Assembly: GCA_028714955.1 (NCBI GenBank)
Contig: JAQTLK010000011.1
Coordinates: 1 to 48,138, forward strand
DNA from: Sulfuricella sp.
GTDB lineage: Bacteria > Pseudomonadota > Gammaproteobacteria > Burkholderiales > Sulfuricellaceae
Length of the DNA stretch: 48,138 nt
Direction: 5' to 3'
Position numbers and translations under genes: made by a program. This document shows positions 28,065 through 36,739 of this stretch, piece by piece. How positions within the stretch are numbered: the first letter of the stretch is position 1; every line of letters starts with the position of its first letter. The notes beneath the pieces were generated by a model. It did no database searches and was not told the DNA's origin. It saw only the letters and a program-made list of their open reading frames with translations.

Positions 28065-28430
28065 CTACTCCACCGTTCCGAAAGACTTGTCGCTGCTGTA
28101 AGCCGGCAATGGCAAGCCGGCGATACGGCTGCCCTGATTGACCGGGCCGCCGGGGAACAGGCGGTAAAGATACTTCCCTCCTCCCCGCTCGGCGAATTCT
28201 TCTTCCAGGCAACGTAACAGGGTACGCCCGCTTGGTGCAAGTCCGCATTCCTCGAAATGGTCGCGCATGAAGCACACTACTTCCCAATGCTCGGGCGTCA
28301 GCTCAATCCCCTCTTTTGCGGCTATTTCCCTCGCCACATCCTCGGACCACGGTTCGAGTTCTTCCAGTTTGCAGGGTATGCCGCTCGACGAACGTTCAGC
28401 GGCGGCAATGGCTTGATTGATGTCCAACAT
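28065..28430 (-). CDS. DsrC/TusE-family protein with both redox cysteines replaced
   Basis: A 121-residue member of the DsrC/TusE/DsvC sulfur-carrier family. The fold segments LEPWSEDVAREIAAKEGIEL, LTPEHWEVVCFMRDHFEE and KYLYRLFPGGPVNQGSRIAGLP are clear. In functional DsrC and TusE the C-terminal arm carries one or two cysteines, QGCxxAGLPxPxGC. Here serines occupy both places, Ser101 (QGSR) and Ser112, with the family's 11-residue spacing, and the arm is 9 residues longer. It therefore cannot carry a persulfide on those residues. A regulatory or scaffold role is likely, as in other cysteine-less DsrC paralogues. The ATG at 28430 has a strong AAGGAGG site. Confidence 0.88.
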   Translation of the reverse strand: MLDINQAIAAAERSSSGIPCKLEELEPWSEDVAREIAAKEGIELTPEHWEVVCFMRDHFEECGLAPSGRTLLRCLEEEFAERGGGKYLYRLFPGGPVNQGSRIAGLPLPAYSSDKSFGTVE

Positions 28431-28632
28431 GATAAGTCCCTCCTTTTAGTGAGAGGCGGATTTCTACTCGATATATGGCGCCTCTTTATGTTATATAGCA
28501 GGTACATCCTGAACTATTAGATATCACCATAAACGATTGGTTCTGAGGATGCGCACATCCTGTTAATTGAGTGGAAACCGTGACATCAATGTGCGCCAAT
28601 CGTCTCGACGCATTTTAAAATCAAGTCATTAT

Positions 28633-29247
28633 TTATGTAGCGCCGAGCGCCTTTTTGACCACGGCCAGCATTGCCGGGGTGTAGTCGAGTTTGAGCGCGG
28701 CCTCGTGGCCTTTCTCCGACATCTTTTTCCAGGTCTTGCGCAGGATGTCGAGCAGTTTTTCTTCTTCGTAATGGCTGTATTTGTTCACGAATGCTTCCAG
28801 GTAGTGCTGCAGGAAGGTCAGGTCGATGATGTCTTCCAGGGTCTGGGTTTCCGGGTTGAGCTTGAGCTTTTCCTTGCGCAGCAGCGATTTGACCTTGCCG
28901 ATCATTTCTTCATCGTAGCCGACTTCGCGCATGATTTCGCCGGCGGTTTCGCCGTGATACCTGTACAGGAAAGTGCGCCATTGCATATAGCCGGCCTTGT
29001 CCATCGGGTAGCTGTCGCGCGGAATTTTCCAGCGGCAGATATGCTGGGCGCGCACGGCAAGTTGCAGTGCTTCGGAAGCATCGGGGGCGAAACGCTGGAG
29101 CATGGCGCTCATGCGTTGGGCATAGAGCAGTTCCTTGGGGTGTTCCTTGCCTTCGAAAACTTCCTTGTTGGGATCCTGTGCATTGGCGGCGTCAAACTTT
29201 GCAATCGCCTGGTCGAAGCGGCGCTTATCAGAAATCATGTTGGTCAT
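28633..29247 (-). CDS. DUF4202 family protein
   Basis: A 204-residue protein that matches the DUF4202 pattern well: FDAANAQDPN near residue 18, PKELLYAQRMSAMLQRFAPD, RAQHICRWKIPRDSYPMDKA, LRKEKLKLNPETQTLEDI and EEEKLLDILRKTWKKMSEKG. It is soluble and mostly helical. The family often occurs near sulfur or nitrogen metabolism genes, but the activity is not known to me. Histidine and acidic residues arranged as in HD-type metal proteins are present (RAQH, EDIIDL), so a metal-dependent phosphohydrolase-like fold is one possibility. A 202-bp gap with no clear feature separates it from the DsrC-like gene. Confidence 0.85.
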   Translation of the reverse strand: MTNMISDKRRFDQAIAKFDAANAQDPNKEVFEGKEHPKELLYAQRMSAMLQRFAPDASEALQLAVRAQHICRWKIPRDSYPMDKAGYMQWRTFLYRYHGETAGEIMREVGYDEEMIGKVKSLLRKEKLKLNPETQTLEDIIDLTFLQHYLEAFVNKYSHYEEEKLLDILRKTWKKMSEKGHEAALKLDYTPAMLAVVKKALGAT

Positions 29248-29406
29248 CCTTGATCTGGAATAAGAAAGGCAAAAAGTATATCACCAAACCCTGATGGAAG
29301 TGGGTGCGGCAAATCTCCGGGAAGAAGGGCTGGACAGGGCGTCCAGGGCGGATGCCGGGAAGGGAATTGCATTTGGGCGGCTGTTTGTTCGTAAAGTGAA
29401 GGACAC

Positions 29407-29443
29407 AAAAAAGCCGCCAGGATTCTGCCTCCCGGCGGCTTTT
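29407..29443 (-). terminator. Rho-independent terminator of the peroxiredoxin gene
   Basis: AAAAGCCGCC (29409-29418) pairs with GGCGGCTTTT (29434-29443). Read on the minus strand the hairpin is followed by TTTTTTG. It lies 20 bp after the stop of the peroxiredoxin gene. Confidence 0.88.
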
Positions 29444-29463
29444 CGTTGCTGCCCTCGGGCTGA

Positions 29464-30066
29464 TTACAGTTCGCCGGAGTGCTTTGCCAGGTACTCGGCT
29501 ACGCCCTTGGTATCGGCTTTCATGCCGGCCTTGCCTTTGCTCCAGCCGGCAGGGCAGACTTCGCCGTGCTGTTCGGTGAATTGCAGAGCGTCGACCATGC
29601 GCAGCATCTCGTCGATATCGCGGCCCAGGGGCAGGTCGTTCACTACCTGGTGGCGCACCACGCCGCTCTTGTCGATCAGGAAGGAGCCGCGATAGGCGAC
29701 GCCGGCATCGGCTTCGACATCGTAGGCCTTGCAGATTTCATGCTTGATGTCGGCAACCAGCGGATACTGCACCTGGCCGATGCCACCATTGTTGATCGCG
29801 GTGTTTTTCCATGCAAGATGGCTGAAGTGGGAATCGATGGAAACACCGATGACTTCCACGTTGCGATCCTTGAATTCTTTCAGGCGGTGGTCAAAAGCGA
29901 TCAGCTCGGACGGACACACGAAGGTGAAGTCGAGCGGGTAAAAGAAAATGACCGCATATTTTTCCTTGATGTGGGTCTTGAGGTTGAAGCTTTCTTCAAT
30001 ACTGTTGTTGCCCATTACTGCCGCAGCGGTAAAATCCGGAGCGGCCTTGCCGACGAGAACTGACAT
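29464..30066 (-). CDS. Typical 2-Cys peroxiredoxin (AhpC/Prx1 type)
   Basis: A 200-residue peroxiredoxin that reduces hydrogen peroxide and organic peroxides. The peroxidatic cysteine is Cys51 in FTFVCPSEL and the resolving cysteine is in HGEVCPAGW (about residue 172). The GGIGQ motif is present in NNGGIGQVQYP, and the C-terminal tail resembles the Prx1 (eukaryote-like) subgroup, which is prone to overoxidation. No ahpF is next to it, so thioredoxin or another reductant probably recycles it. It is divergent from glgP across a 147-bp gap. An OxyR site was not identified. Confidence 0.93.
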   Translation of the reverse strand: MSVLVGKAAPDFTAAAVMGNNSIEESFNLKTHIKEKYAVIFFYPLDFTFVCPSELIAFDHRLKEFKDRNVEVIGVSIDSHFSHLAWKNTAINNGGIGQVQYPLVADIKHEICKAYDVEADAGVAYRGSFLIDKSGVVRHQVVNDLPLGRDIDEMLRMVDALQFTEQHGEVCPAGWSKGKAGMKADTKGVAEYLAKHSGEL

Positions 30067-30213
30067 GATGATTTCCTTAAATTAGGGTGGTTGATCGGTG
30101 ATGAGTTTTCATTGTATTTAGAATAAGTCCAGATTGCAATCCGAATTTTATTAAAGGCCAATCTACGTTAACATTAAAAGCTTCGTGACATTCTGCTATC
30201 TTCAAGCTCAAAC

Positions 30214-32724
30214 ATGACTCATGACCTGACCAGTACACCGAATCCCCTGCTGACCGAGTTGCCCCCCCTTGGCCTGGATGCCGACAGTCTGGCGCTGGAT
30301 TTTCGCCAGTATTTCCACCATACCCTGGGGCGGGATCAGCATGGCACGCCGCCGCACTGTTTTTACACCGCGCTGGCACTGACCTTGCGCGATCGTCTGG
30401 TGGAACGCTGGAGGGCGACCGATGCCGCTTATGCCGCGAGCCAGTGCAAGCGCACCTATTACCTGTCGCTGGAATTCCTCATGGGTCGGGCGCTCTCCAA
30501 TGCCATGCTCAACCTGGAGGTGAGCGACAGCGCCAGCGCGGCGCTCGGCAATCTTGGTTTGCTGATGGAGGAAGTGGCCGAGGAGGAGCACGATGCCGGC
30601 CTCGGTAACGGTGGCCTGGGACGCCTTGCCGCGTGCTTTCTCGATAGTTGCGCCACCTTGCAGTTGCCGGTGACGGGCTATGGCATTCGCTACGAGTACG
30701 GCATGTTCCGCCAGCGCATCGAAGACGGCTACCAGGTTGAAGAGCCCGACCACTGGCTGCGCAACGGCAATCCGTGGGAACTGGAGCGGCCCGAGTTTAC
30801 CCAGCGTGTCCAGTTTGGCGGACGCTGCGATTATTATCGCGATGCCGCCGGCAAATTGCGCGTGCGCTGGGTGGAAAGCCGCGACGTGCTTGCCGTGCCT
30901 TATGACATTCCCGTGCCGGGGTACCGCAACGGCACCGTCAACACCTTGCGCCTGTGGAAGGCCGCCGCAACGGATGAATTCGACCTCAACGAATTCAATG
31001 CGGGCAGTTACACGGAAGCGGTGGCAGCCAAGAACGCCGCCGAGCATATCTCCATGGTGCTCTATCCCAACGATGCGAGTGAGAACGGCAAGGAATTACG
31101 CTTGCGCCAGCAATATTTTCTCGCTTCGGCCAGTTTGCAGGACGTGTTGCAGCAATGGTCGCGCGACCATGGCGATGATCTCAGCCTGTTTCCCGACAAG
31201 GTCTGTTTCCAGCTCAACGATACTCACCCCACTTGCTCGGTGGCGGAGCTGATGCGCCTGCTGCTGGACGATTATGGACTGGAGTGGGAACCGGCATGGC
31301 AGATCGTGTCCCGCACCATGGCCTACACCAACCATACCCTGCTGCCGGAAGCGCTGGAGAAATGGCCTGTGCGCATGTTCCGCAGTCTGCTGCCGCGCCT
31401 GATGGACATCATTTTTGAAATCAATGCCCGCTTTCTGAATGAAGTATCGCGGCGCTGGCCGGGCGATGTCGCGCGCCTGGCGCGCATGTCCATCATCGAG
31501 GAGGGGCCGGTGCCGCAGGTGCGCATGGCTTATCTCGCCGTAGTGGCGGGTTTTTCCGTCAACGGCGTGGCCGAGCTGCATTCCAGATTGCTGCAGCGGG
31601 AGCTGTTCCGCGATTTCCATGAATTATGGCCGCACAAGTTCAACAACAAAACCAATGGCGTGACGCAGCGCCGCTGGCTGGCGGCGAGCAATCCCGCCTT
31701 GAGCGAGCTGATTACCGAGACCATCGGCGCGGGCTGGGTGACTGACCTGCAGCAGTTGCGCAAGCTCGTCCCCTTTGCCGATGATGCCGAATTTCGCGCC
31801 AGGTGGCGCGCGGTGAAGCAGGACAACAAGCTGCGCCTGGCCGCGCTGGTGCAGGCCGACTGCGGCGTGAGTTTCGATGTCGACGCCTTGTTCGACGTGC
31901 AGGTCAAACGCATTCACGAATACAAACGCCAATTGCTCAATATCCTGCATGTCATCCACCTCTATGACCGCATCAAGCGCGGCGACACGTCTGACTGGAC
32001 GCCGCGCTGCGTGCTCATCGGCGGCAAGGCCGCGCCGGGTTACGCGCTGGCCAAATCCATCATCAAGCTGGCTTGCAACGTGGCGCGGGTCGTCAACGCC
32101 GACCCGGCTTGCGGCGGCTTGCTCAGAATGGCCTATTTGCCGGACTATCGTGTTACGGCGATGGAGATGGTAAGCCCCGGCACGGACCTGTCGGAGCAGA
32201 TTTCCACCGCCGGCAAGGAAGCGTCCGGCACCGGCAACATGAAGTTCATGATCAACGGAGCGCTGACCATAGGCACCCTGGACGGCGCCAATATCGAGAT
32301 CAGGGAAGAAGCGGGCGCGGACAATTTCTTCCTCTTCGGCCTGACCGCCGCCGAAGTGGAAGCGCGACGCCCCATCCACGACCCGCGGGCCGAGATCGAG
32401 GCGGACCAGGACTTGCGGCGCGTGATGGAGCTGCTCGAAACGGGGTATTTCAACCCGTCCGAGCCGGGCATCTTCGACGGCATCATTCGCTCGCTCACGG
32501 TGCACGGCGATTACTGGATGACCGTGGCCGACTTCAGGAGCTATGCTGCTGCGCAGCGCCAGGCTGCAGCGGCTTACCGCGACGAGGCGCGCTGGACGCG
32601 CATGAGCATTATCAATAGCGCCACCAGCGGCAAGTTTTCCAGCGATCGCACCATTCGCGAATATAATTCGGAGATCTGGCATCTCACGCCGATTTCCGCC
32701 AAAAAACAGGGAGAGCGCGCATGA
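30214..32724 (+). CDS. glgP: Glycogen/maltodextrin phosphorylase
   Basis: GlgP phosphorolytically shortens alpha-1,4-glucans and releases glucose-1-phosphate. The 836-residue protein has the family segments YYLSLEFLMGRALSNAMLNL, GLGNGGLGRLAACFLDS (about 130-146) and the PLP-lysine site EASGTGNMKFMINGALTIG (about residues 670-690). The start at 30214 has no strong ribosome site. No other glycogen gene (glgA, glgB, glgC) is adjacent. The stop overlaps the dsbB start by 4 bp, so they share a transcript, though no functional link is known. Confidence 0.96.
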   Translation: MTHDLTSTPNPLLTELPPLGLDADSLALDFRQYFHHTLGRDQHGTPPHCFYTALALTLRDRLVERWRATDAAYAASQCKRTYYLSLEFLMGRALSNAMLNLEVSDSASAALGNLGLLMEEVAEEEHDAGLGNGGLGRLAACFLDSCATLQLPVTGYGIRYEYGMFRQRIEDGYQVEEPDHWLRNGNPWELERPEFTQRVQFGGRCDYYRDAAGKLRVRWVESRDVLAVPYDIPVPGYRNGTVNTLRLWKAAATDEFDLNEFNAGSYTEAVAAKNAAEHISMVLYPNDASENGKELRLRQQYFLASASLQDVLQQWSRDHGDDLSLFPDKVCFQLNDTHPTCSVAELMRLLLDDYGLEWEPAWQIVSRTMAYTNHTLLPEALEKWPVRMFRSLLPRLMDIIFEINARFLNEVSRRWPGDVARLARMSIIEEGPVPQVRMAYLAVVAGFSVNGVAELHSRLLQRELFRDFHELWPHKFNNKTNGVTQRRWLAASNPALSELITETIGAGWVTDLQQLRKLVPFADDAEFRARWRAVKQDNKLRLAALVQADCGVSFDVDALFDVQVKRIHEYKRQLLNILHVIHLYDRIKRGDTSDWTPRCVLIGGKAAPGYALAKSIIKLACNVARVVNADPACGGLLRMAYLPDYRVTAMEMVSPGTDLSEQISTAGKEASGTGNMKFMINGALTIGTLDGANIEIREEAGADNFFLFGLTAAEVEARRPIHDPRAEIEADQDLRRVMELLETGYFNPSEPGIFDGIIRSLTVHGDYWMTVADFRSYAAAQRQAAAAYRDEARWTRMSIINSATSGKFSSDRTIREYNSEIWHLTPISAKKQGERA

Positions 32725-33215
32725 TCATCAGTTTCCGTGCCATGTTTCTTGCAGTGCTGGCATGCTGTCTAGGCGTGCTGGGATTCGGGCTGTATCTGCA
32801 GCATGGTTTGCATCTCGAGCCTTGTCCGCTGTGCATCCTGCAGCGCATCGCATTCATTTGCGTCGGTTTGACGGCGCTGCTGGCTTATCTGTTTAATCCG
32901 GGGATCGTGGGCCGAATGTTTTTCGGCCTGCTGACCGCGCTTTTTTCCGCCGCCGGCGCGGGCGTGGCCGCGCGCAATATCTGGCTGCAACATCTGCCGC
33001 CTGACCAGGTGCCGGAATGCGGGCCGGGCCTGGGCTATCTGATCGATGCTTTTCCCCTCGCCAAGGCCTTGCCGATGGTGCTGAAAGGTTCAGGCGAGTG
33101 CGCCGAGGTGGCATGGACAATGCTTGGATTATCCATCCCGGCCTGGGCTCTGGGCTGGTTTCTGGTGTTTTTCATGGCCGGGGTGGCCGCCATGTTCTTA
33201 CGCGAGCGGCGCTGA
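32721..33215 (+). CDS. dsbB: Disulfide bond formation protein DsbB
   Basis: DsbB reoxidises the periplasmic thiol oxidase DsbA and passes electrons to quinones. The 164-residue protein has four membrane helices. The first cysteine pair is in the motif CPLCILQR (about residues 35-38), the second in the periplasmic loop (VPECGPG and SGECAEV). The ATG at 32721 overlaps the glgP stop by 4 bp. It may help mature periplasmic proteins, although c-type cytochromes need reduced cysteines and a separate pathway. Confidence 0.92.
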   Translation: MIISFRAMFLAVLACCLGVLGFGLYLQHGLHLEPCPLCILQRIAFICVGLTALLAYLFNPGIVGRMFFGLLTALFSAAGAGVAARNIWLQHLPPDQVPECGPGLGYLIDAFPLAKALPMVLKGSGECAEVAWTMLGLSIPAWALGWFLVFFMAGVAAMFLRERR

Positions 33216-33476
33216 ACCGTTTTCGAGGTCGTTGATAACGGCGGCGAGAATCTCGCCGTCAACCTGACGACCTTCCTTCACCGCTTCGAGGATCTTCACC
33301 CTTTCCCGCGCTTCGGCGAGCGTGATGCAGGAATATATCTCCGCGCCGCTATACTGCTTGCGGAACAGTTCGATGGCGCGTTGCCGCGAGTGGGTAATTG
33401 CCGCCAGGGAATGCACCTCGGGCTTGTAGCCGTATTGCAGGCCGGTGACCAGGTAAACCTGACTATCCTCGATCAT
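33198..33476 (-). CDS. Small uncharacterised protein overlapping dsbB
   Basis: I do not recognise a family. The 92-residue protein begins MIEDSQVYLVTGLQYGYKPEV, contains a Leu/Ala/Arg-rich helical middle (ITHSRQRAIELFRKQYSGAEI, then TLAEARERVKILEAV) and has no signal or membrane segment. Its last 18 bp overlap the 3' end of dsbB on the opposite strand. The balanced composition and a clear ATG suggest it is real, but the call rests on the intact frame alone. Confidence 0.65.
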   Translation of the reverse strand: MIEDSQVYLVTGLQYGYKPEVHSLAAITHSRQRAIELFRKQYSGAEIYSCITLAEARERVKILEAVKEGRQVDGEILAAVINDLENGSAPLA

Positions 33477-33559
33477 TTTTGCGCTTCCCCTGAATTCAAG
33501 AATGAAGCGGACAATTTATTGAAGTTTTGTTGCATTAGCATGACAGAAGGATTATATGT

Positions 33560-34294
33560 ATGAGCGAACCCATCAGGCTCTCCAAGCTCATGTCGCAACT
33601 GGGGCTGTGCTCGCGTCGCGAGGCCGATTCCTATATCGAGCGCGGGCTGGTGTTCGTGGATGGCTTCAAGGTCACCGAACTGGGCACCAAGGTGCTGCCG
33701 TCACAGACCGTGACGCTGGGACACGGCGCCAGGGTGCAACAGGCCAGCCGCGTCACCATCCTGCTGCACAAGCCGGTGGGCTATGTTTCCGCGCAGCCGG
33801 AAAGAGGCTACCAGGCCGCGGTGACGCTGATCGGCAAGGATAGCCGCTTCAAGGGTGATACTTCGCCGCAACAGTTCGACCCCTCGCAACTATTCGGGCT
33901 GGCACCGGCCGGGCGGCTCGACATCGATTCCCAGGGCTTGCTGGTGCTGACCCAGGACGGCCGCATCGCCAGGCAGCTGATCGGCGCCGACTCGCAGATC
34001 GAGAAGGAATACCTGGTGCGCGTTCAGGGCAAGCTCGATGAGGCTGGATTGAAACGCCTCAACCACGGCCTGAGCCTGGACGGCGAAGCGCTGAAACCGG
34101 CGAAGGTAACCTGGCAGAATGCCGACCAGTTGCGTTTCATTCTCCAGGAAGGCAAGAAGCGGCAGATTCGCCGCATGTGCGAGCTGGTGGGGCTGCGGGT
34201 GGTGGGGCTCAAGCGCGTGCGCATCGGCAAGATCAGGCTGGGGGATTTGCCGCCCGGGCAGTGGCGTTATCTGCGGGAGGGAGAGTCGTTTTGA
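33560..34294 (+). CDS. Pseudouridine synthase of the RsuA/RluB/RluF family
   Basis: The enzyme isomerises uridine to pseudouridine in ribosomal RNA. The 244-residue protein has an N-terminal S4 RNA-binding domain ([19 protein letters not shown], about residues 4-22, and GLVFVDGF) and a catalytic domain with the nucleophile Asp in [45 protein letters not shown] is the usual C-terminal segment. The S4 domain favours RluF or RluB (23S rRNA) over RluE, but which uridine is modified cannot be read from sequence alone. The stop overlaps the mobB start. Confidence 0.88.
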   Translation: MSEPIRLSKLMSQLGLCSRREADSYIERGLVFVDGFKVTELGTKVLPSQTVTLGHGARVQQASRVTILLHKPVGYVSAQPERGYQAAVTLIGKDSRFKGDTSPQQFDPSQLFGLAPAGRLDIDSQGLLVLTQDGRIARQLIGADSQIEKEYLVRVQGKLDEAGLKRLNHGLSLDGEALKPAKVTWQNADQLRFILQEGKKRQIRRMCELVGLRVVGLKRVRIGKIRLGDLPPGQWRYLREGESF

Positions 34295-34791
34295 AGGTCT
34301 TCGGCCTGGCCGGCTGGTCCGGCAGCGGCAAAACCACTCTGCTGGAGAAGCTGATTCCCCTTTTTGTTGCGCGTGGATTGAGGGTTTCCACCGTCAAGCA
34401 GACCCACCACGATGTCGACCTCGACCAGCCGGGCAAGGATTCATACCGTCACCGCGCTGCCGGGGCGAACGAAGTGCTGCTGACCTCGTCCGCTCGCTGG
34501 GCCTTGCTGCACGAGTTGCGCGATGCGCCGGAGCCCTCCCTGGCACAACATCTGGCGCGCCTTTCTCCGTGCGACCTGGTGCTGGTGGAGGGTTTCAGGC
34601 AGGCGGCGCTCTCCAAGCTGGAAATTCACCGCGCCGATAGCGGCAAGGCATTGTTATATCCCGGTGACCACCATATCATTGCCATTGCCAGCGACATGCC
34701 GCTTGAAGCACCTTTGCCAAGGCTGGACCTCAACGACCCGGCCGCGATTGCCGATTTTATTTTGCGTCATCTGGACCTGAATCATGAGTGA
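34291..34791 (+). CDS. mobB: Molybdopterin-guanine dinucleotide biosynthesis protein MobB
   Basis: MobB is a GTP-binding accessory protein that assists MobA in making the bis-MGD form of the molybdenum cofactor. The 166-residue P-loop protein has Walker [19 protein letters not shown] (about residues 4-21), the segment [21 protein letters not shown] and a Walker B region [20 protein letters not shown]. The start is best placed at the TTG at 34291, which has a GGGAGG site and overlaps the previous stop by 4 bp; the upstream frame lies inside the pseudouridine synthase gene. The stop overlaps moeA by 8 bp. It serves NapA and other Mo enzymes. Confidence 0.9.
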   Translation: MKVFGLAGWSGSGKTTLLEKLIPLFVARGLRVSTVKQTHHDVDLDQPGKDSYRHRAAGANEVLLTSSARWALLHELRDAPEPSLAQHLARLSPCDLVLVEGFRQAALSKLEIHRADSGKALLYPGDHHIIAIASDMPLEAPLPRLDLNDPAAIADFILRHLDLNHE

Positions 34792-36010
34792 GCCCCAAAA
34801 AATGCTGAACGCCGAAGAGGCGCTTGAACTGTTGCTCAGTCACGCCCGTCCGCTGGACGAGGTAGAGCACATCCACACCACTCACGCGCTGGGCCGGGTG
34901 CTGGCGCAGTCGCTGGTTTCCGGCGTCACCGTGCCGCCGCTGGACAACAGCGCCATGGACGGCTATGCCGTGGCTTGCGCGGACCTGAATCCGGGTGGCG
35001 AAACGCGCCTCAAGGTTGCCCAGCGCATTCCTGCCGGCAGCGTGGGCCACGCCCTTGAACGGGGCACGGCGGCGCGCATCTTTACCGGTGCGCCGGTGCC
35101 GCCAGGCGCGGATGCCGTGGTGATGCAGGAGGATTGCACGCCGGATGGGGATGAGGTGGTCATCCGCGCCACGCCCAAAAGCGGGGCAAATATCCGTCGT
35201 GCCGGCGAGGACATTATCATCGGCCAGGAAATACTGCGCGCGGGGGTCAAGATGCGGCCGCAGGAAATGGGGCTGGCGGCCTCGATCGGCCTGGCGGACA
35301 TTCCGGTCTATCGCAGGCTGCGCGTGGCGCTGTTCTTCACCGGCGATGAAATCGTCATGCCGGGTGAGTCGCTGCAGGAAGGCGAGATATACAACTCCAA
35401 CCGCTACACCCTGCTCGGTCTGCTCGAAGGCATGGGTTGCCGCGTGGCGGATTTCGGCATCGTGCCGGACAGTCTGGATGCCACGGTGGAAGTGCTGGAC
35501 CAGGCATGGCGCGAGGCGGATCTGATCGTCACCAGCGGCGGTGTTTCGGTGGGAGAAGAGGACCACGTCAAAGCCGCGGTGGCGCGCACCGGCAAGCTCG
35601 ACATGTGGAAAGTGGCGATGAAGCCGGGCAAGCCCATCGCCTACGGCACCGTGCATGACACGCCATTCATTGGCCTGCCGGGCAACCCGGTTTCAGCCTT
35701 CGCCACTTTCTGCCTGTTCGTGCGTCCCTACATCCTGCGCTGCCAGGGCGTGGAAAAGGTGACGCCACGGAGCTATTGGCTGCCGGCCGCCTTCGAGTGG
35801 CATAAGCCAGGCAAGCGGCGCGAATTCGTGCGCGCCCGGCTGGAAGCGCGGGCAGACGGGGCCTTGGCTGTAGTCATCTATCCCAATCAGGGCTCGGGCG
35901 TGCTGACTTCGGTGGCGTGGAGCGAGGGCCTGGCGGAAATCCGCGAAGGCTCGACCGTGGCGCGCGGCGATGCCATCAGGTTCACGCCCTTTAGCGAATT
36001 GCTGGGCTGA
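34784..36010 (+). CDS. moeA: Molybdopterin molybdenumtransferase MoeA
   Basis: MoeA inserts molybdate into adenylylated molybdopterin. The 408-residue protein has the family segments PPLDNSAMDGYAV (about 48-60), FTGAPVPPGADAVVMQED, FFTGDEIVMPG, VTSGGVSVGEEDHVK and GLPGNPVSAFATFCLFV. It lies in the operon rluF-like, mobB, moeA, moaD, moaE, with an 8-bp overlap to mobB and a 3-bp gap to moaD. The operon converges on the nap operon. Confidence 0.96.
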   Translation: MSEPQKMLNAEEALELLLSHARPLDEVEHIHTTHALGRVLAQSLVSGVTVPPLDNSAMDGYAVACADLNPGGETRLKVAQRIPAGSVGHALERGTAARIFTGAPVPPGADAVVMQEDCTPDGDEVVIRATPKSGANIRRAGEDIIIGQEILRAGVKMRPQEMGLAASIGLADIPVYRRLRVALFFTGDEIVMPGESLQEGEIYNSNRYTLLGLLEGMGCRVADFGIVPDSLDATVEVLDQAWREADLIVTSGGVSVGEEDHVKAAVARTGKLDMWKVAMKPGKPIAYGTVHDTPFIGLPGNPVSAFATFCLFVRPYILRCQGVEKVTPRSYWLPAAFEWHKPGKRREFVRARLEARADGALAVVIYPNQGSGVLTSVAWSEGLAEIREGSTVARGDAIRFTPFSELLG

Positions 36011-36013
36011 ACC

Positions 36014-36268
36014 ATGCTGACCGTGCTGTATTTTGCCCGTTTGCGTGACGCGCTGGGCGTATCCTCCGAACGGGTCGGTTTGCCTGCCGATGTGAGCGAT
36101 GTGGCCGGGCTGGTGGCCTGGTTGCGTCTCCGTGGCGGCGTATGGGAAGATGAACTCGCGCCAGGCCGGGCATTCCGCGTGGCGGTGAACCAGGACATGG
36201 CTGACGCCGCGAGCGGGATCAAGGACGGCGACGAGATCGCCATTTTCCCGCCGGTCACCGGGGGCTGA
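36014..36268 (+). CDS. moaD: Molybdopterin synthase small subunit MoaD
   Basis: MoaD is the ubiquitin-like sulfur carrier of molybdopterin synthase. The 84-residue protein ends in the diagnostic Gly-Gly (PPVTGG), whose thiocarboxylate donates sulfur to precursor Z. The beta-grasp fold begins MLTVLYFARLRDALGVSSE. It lies between moeA and moaE with almost no spacing, so its subunit partner MoaE is made from the same transcript. Confidence 0.93.
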   Translation: MLTVLYFARLRDALGVSSERVGLPADVSDVAGLVAWLRLRGGVWEDELAPGRAFRVAVNQDMADAASGIKDGDEIAIFPPVTGG

Positions 36269-36269
36269 T

Positions 36270-36719
36270 ATGGCCGTCCGCGTGCAGCAGGAAGATTTCG
36301 ATGTCGGCGCGGAACTGCTCGCCCTGCGCCAGGGCAACCCGAAAATCGGCGCCATCGCCAGCTTCGTCGGCCTGGTGCGCGACATCAACGAAGGCGACAG
36401 CGTTGCCGGCATGACGCTGGAACATTATCCCGGCATGACGGAGAAGGCGCTCGCCGCCATTGTCGAGCAAGCAGAAGGGCGCTGGGATATCTACGATGCC
36501 CTGGTGATTCATCGCGTCGGCGACCTCAAGCCGACCGACCAGATCGTGCTGGTGGCGGTAACTGGCGCCCATCGCGGCGAAACGTTCGCCGCGTGCGAAT
36601 TTATCATGGATTACCTCAAGACCGAGGCGCCGTTCTGGAAGCGCGAAAAAACCGCCGAAGGCGAACGCTGGGTGGATGCGCGCGAAAGCGACGAAAAGGC
36701 GGCGCTGCGCTGGCGCTGA
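36270..36719 (+). CDS. moaE: Molybdopterin synthase catalytic subunit MoaE
   Basis: MoaE is the catalytic subunit of molybdopterin synthase, which forms the dithiolene of molybdopterin from precursor Z with MoaD thiocarboxylate. The 149-residue protein has GAIASFVGLVRDINEGD (about residues 27-43), LEHYPGMTEKAL, ALVIHRVGDLKPTDQIVLV and the catalytic-lysine region LKTEAPFWKREKTAEGERWVDA. It ends the Mo-cofactor operon. A weak hairpin separates it from the convergent nap operon. Confidence 0.95.
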   Translation: MAVRVQQEDFDVGAELLALRQGNPKIGAIASFVGLVRDINEGDSVAGMTLEHYPGMTEKALAAIVEQAEGRWDIYDALVIHRVGDLKPTDQIVLVAVTGAHRGETFAACEFIMDYLKTEAPFWKREKTAEGERWVDARESDEKAALRWR

Positions 36720-36739
36720 CCCGAATCAGGCATCCGGGT
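36719..36739. terminator. Short hairpin between moaE and the nap operon
   Basis: ACCCGAAT (36719-36726) can pair with ATCCGGGT (36732-36739) with one mismatch. It overlaps both stop codons. There is no T-tract, so terminator function is uncertain. Confidence 0.35.
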
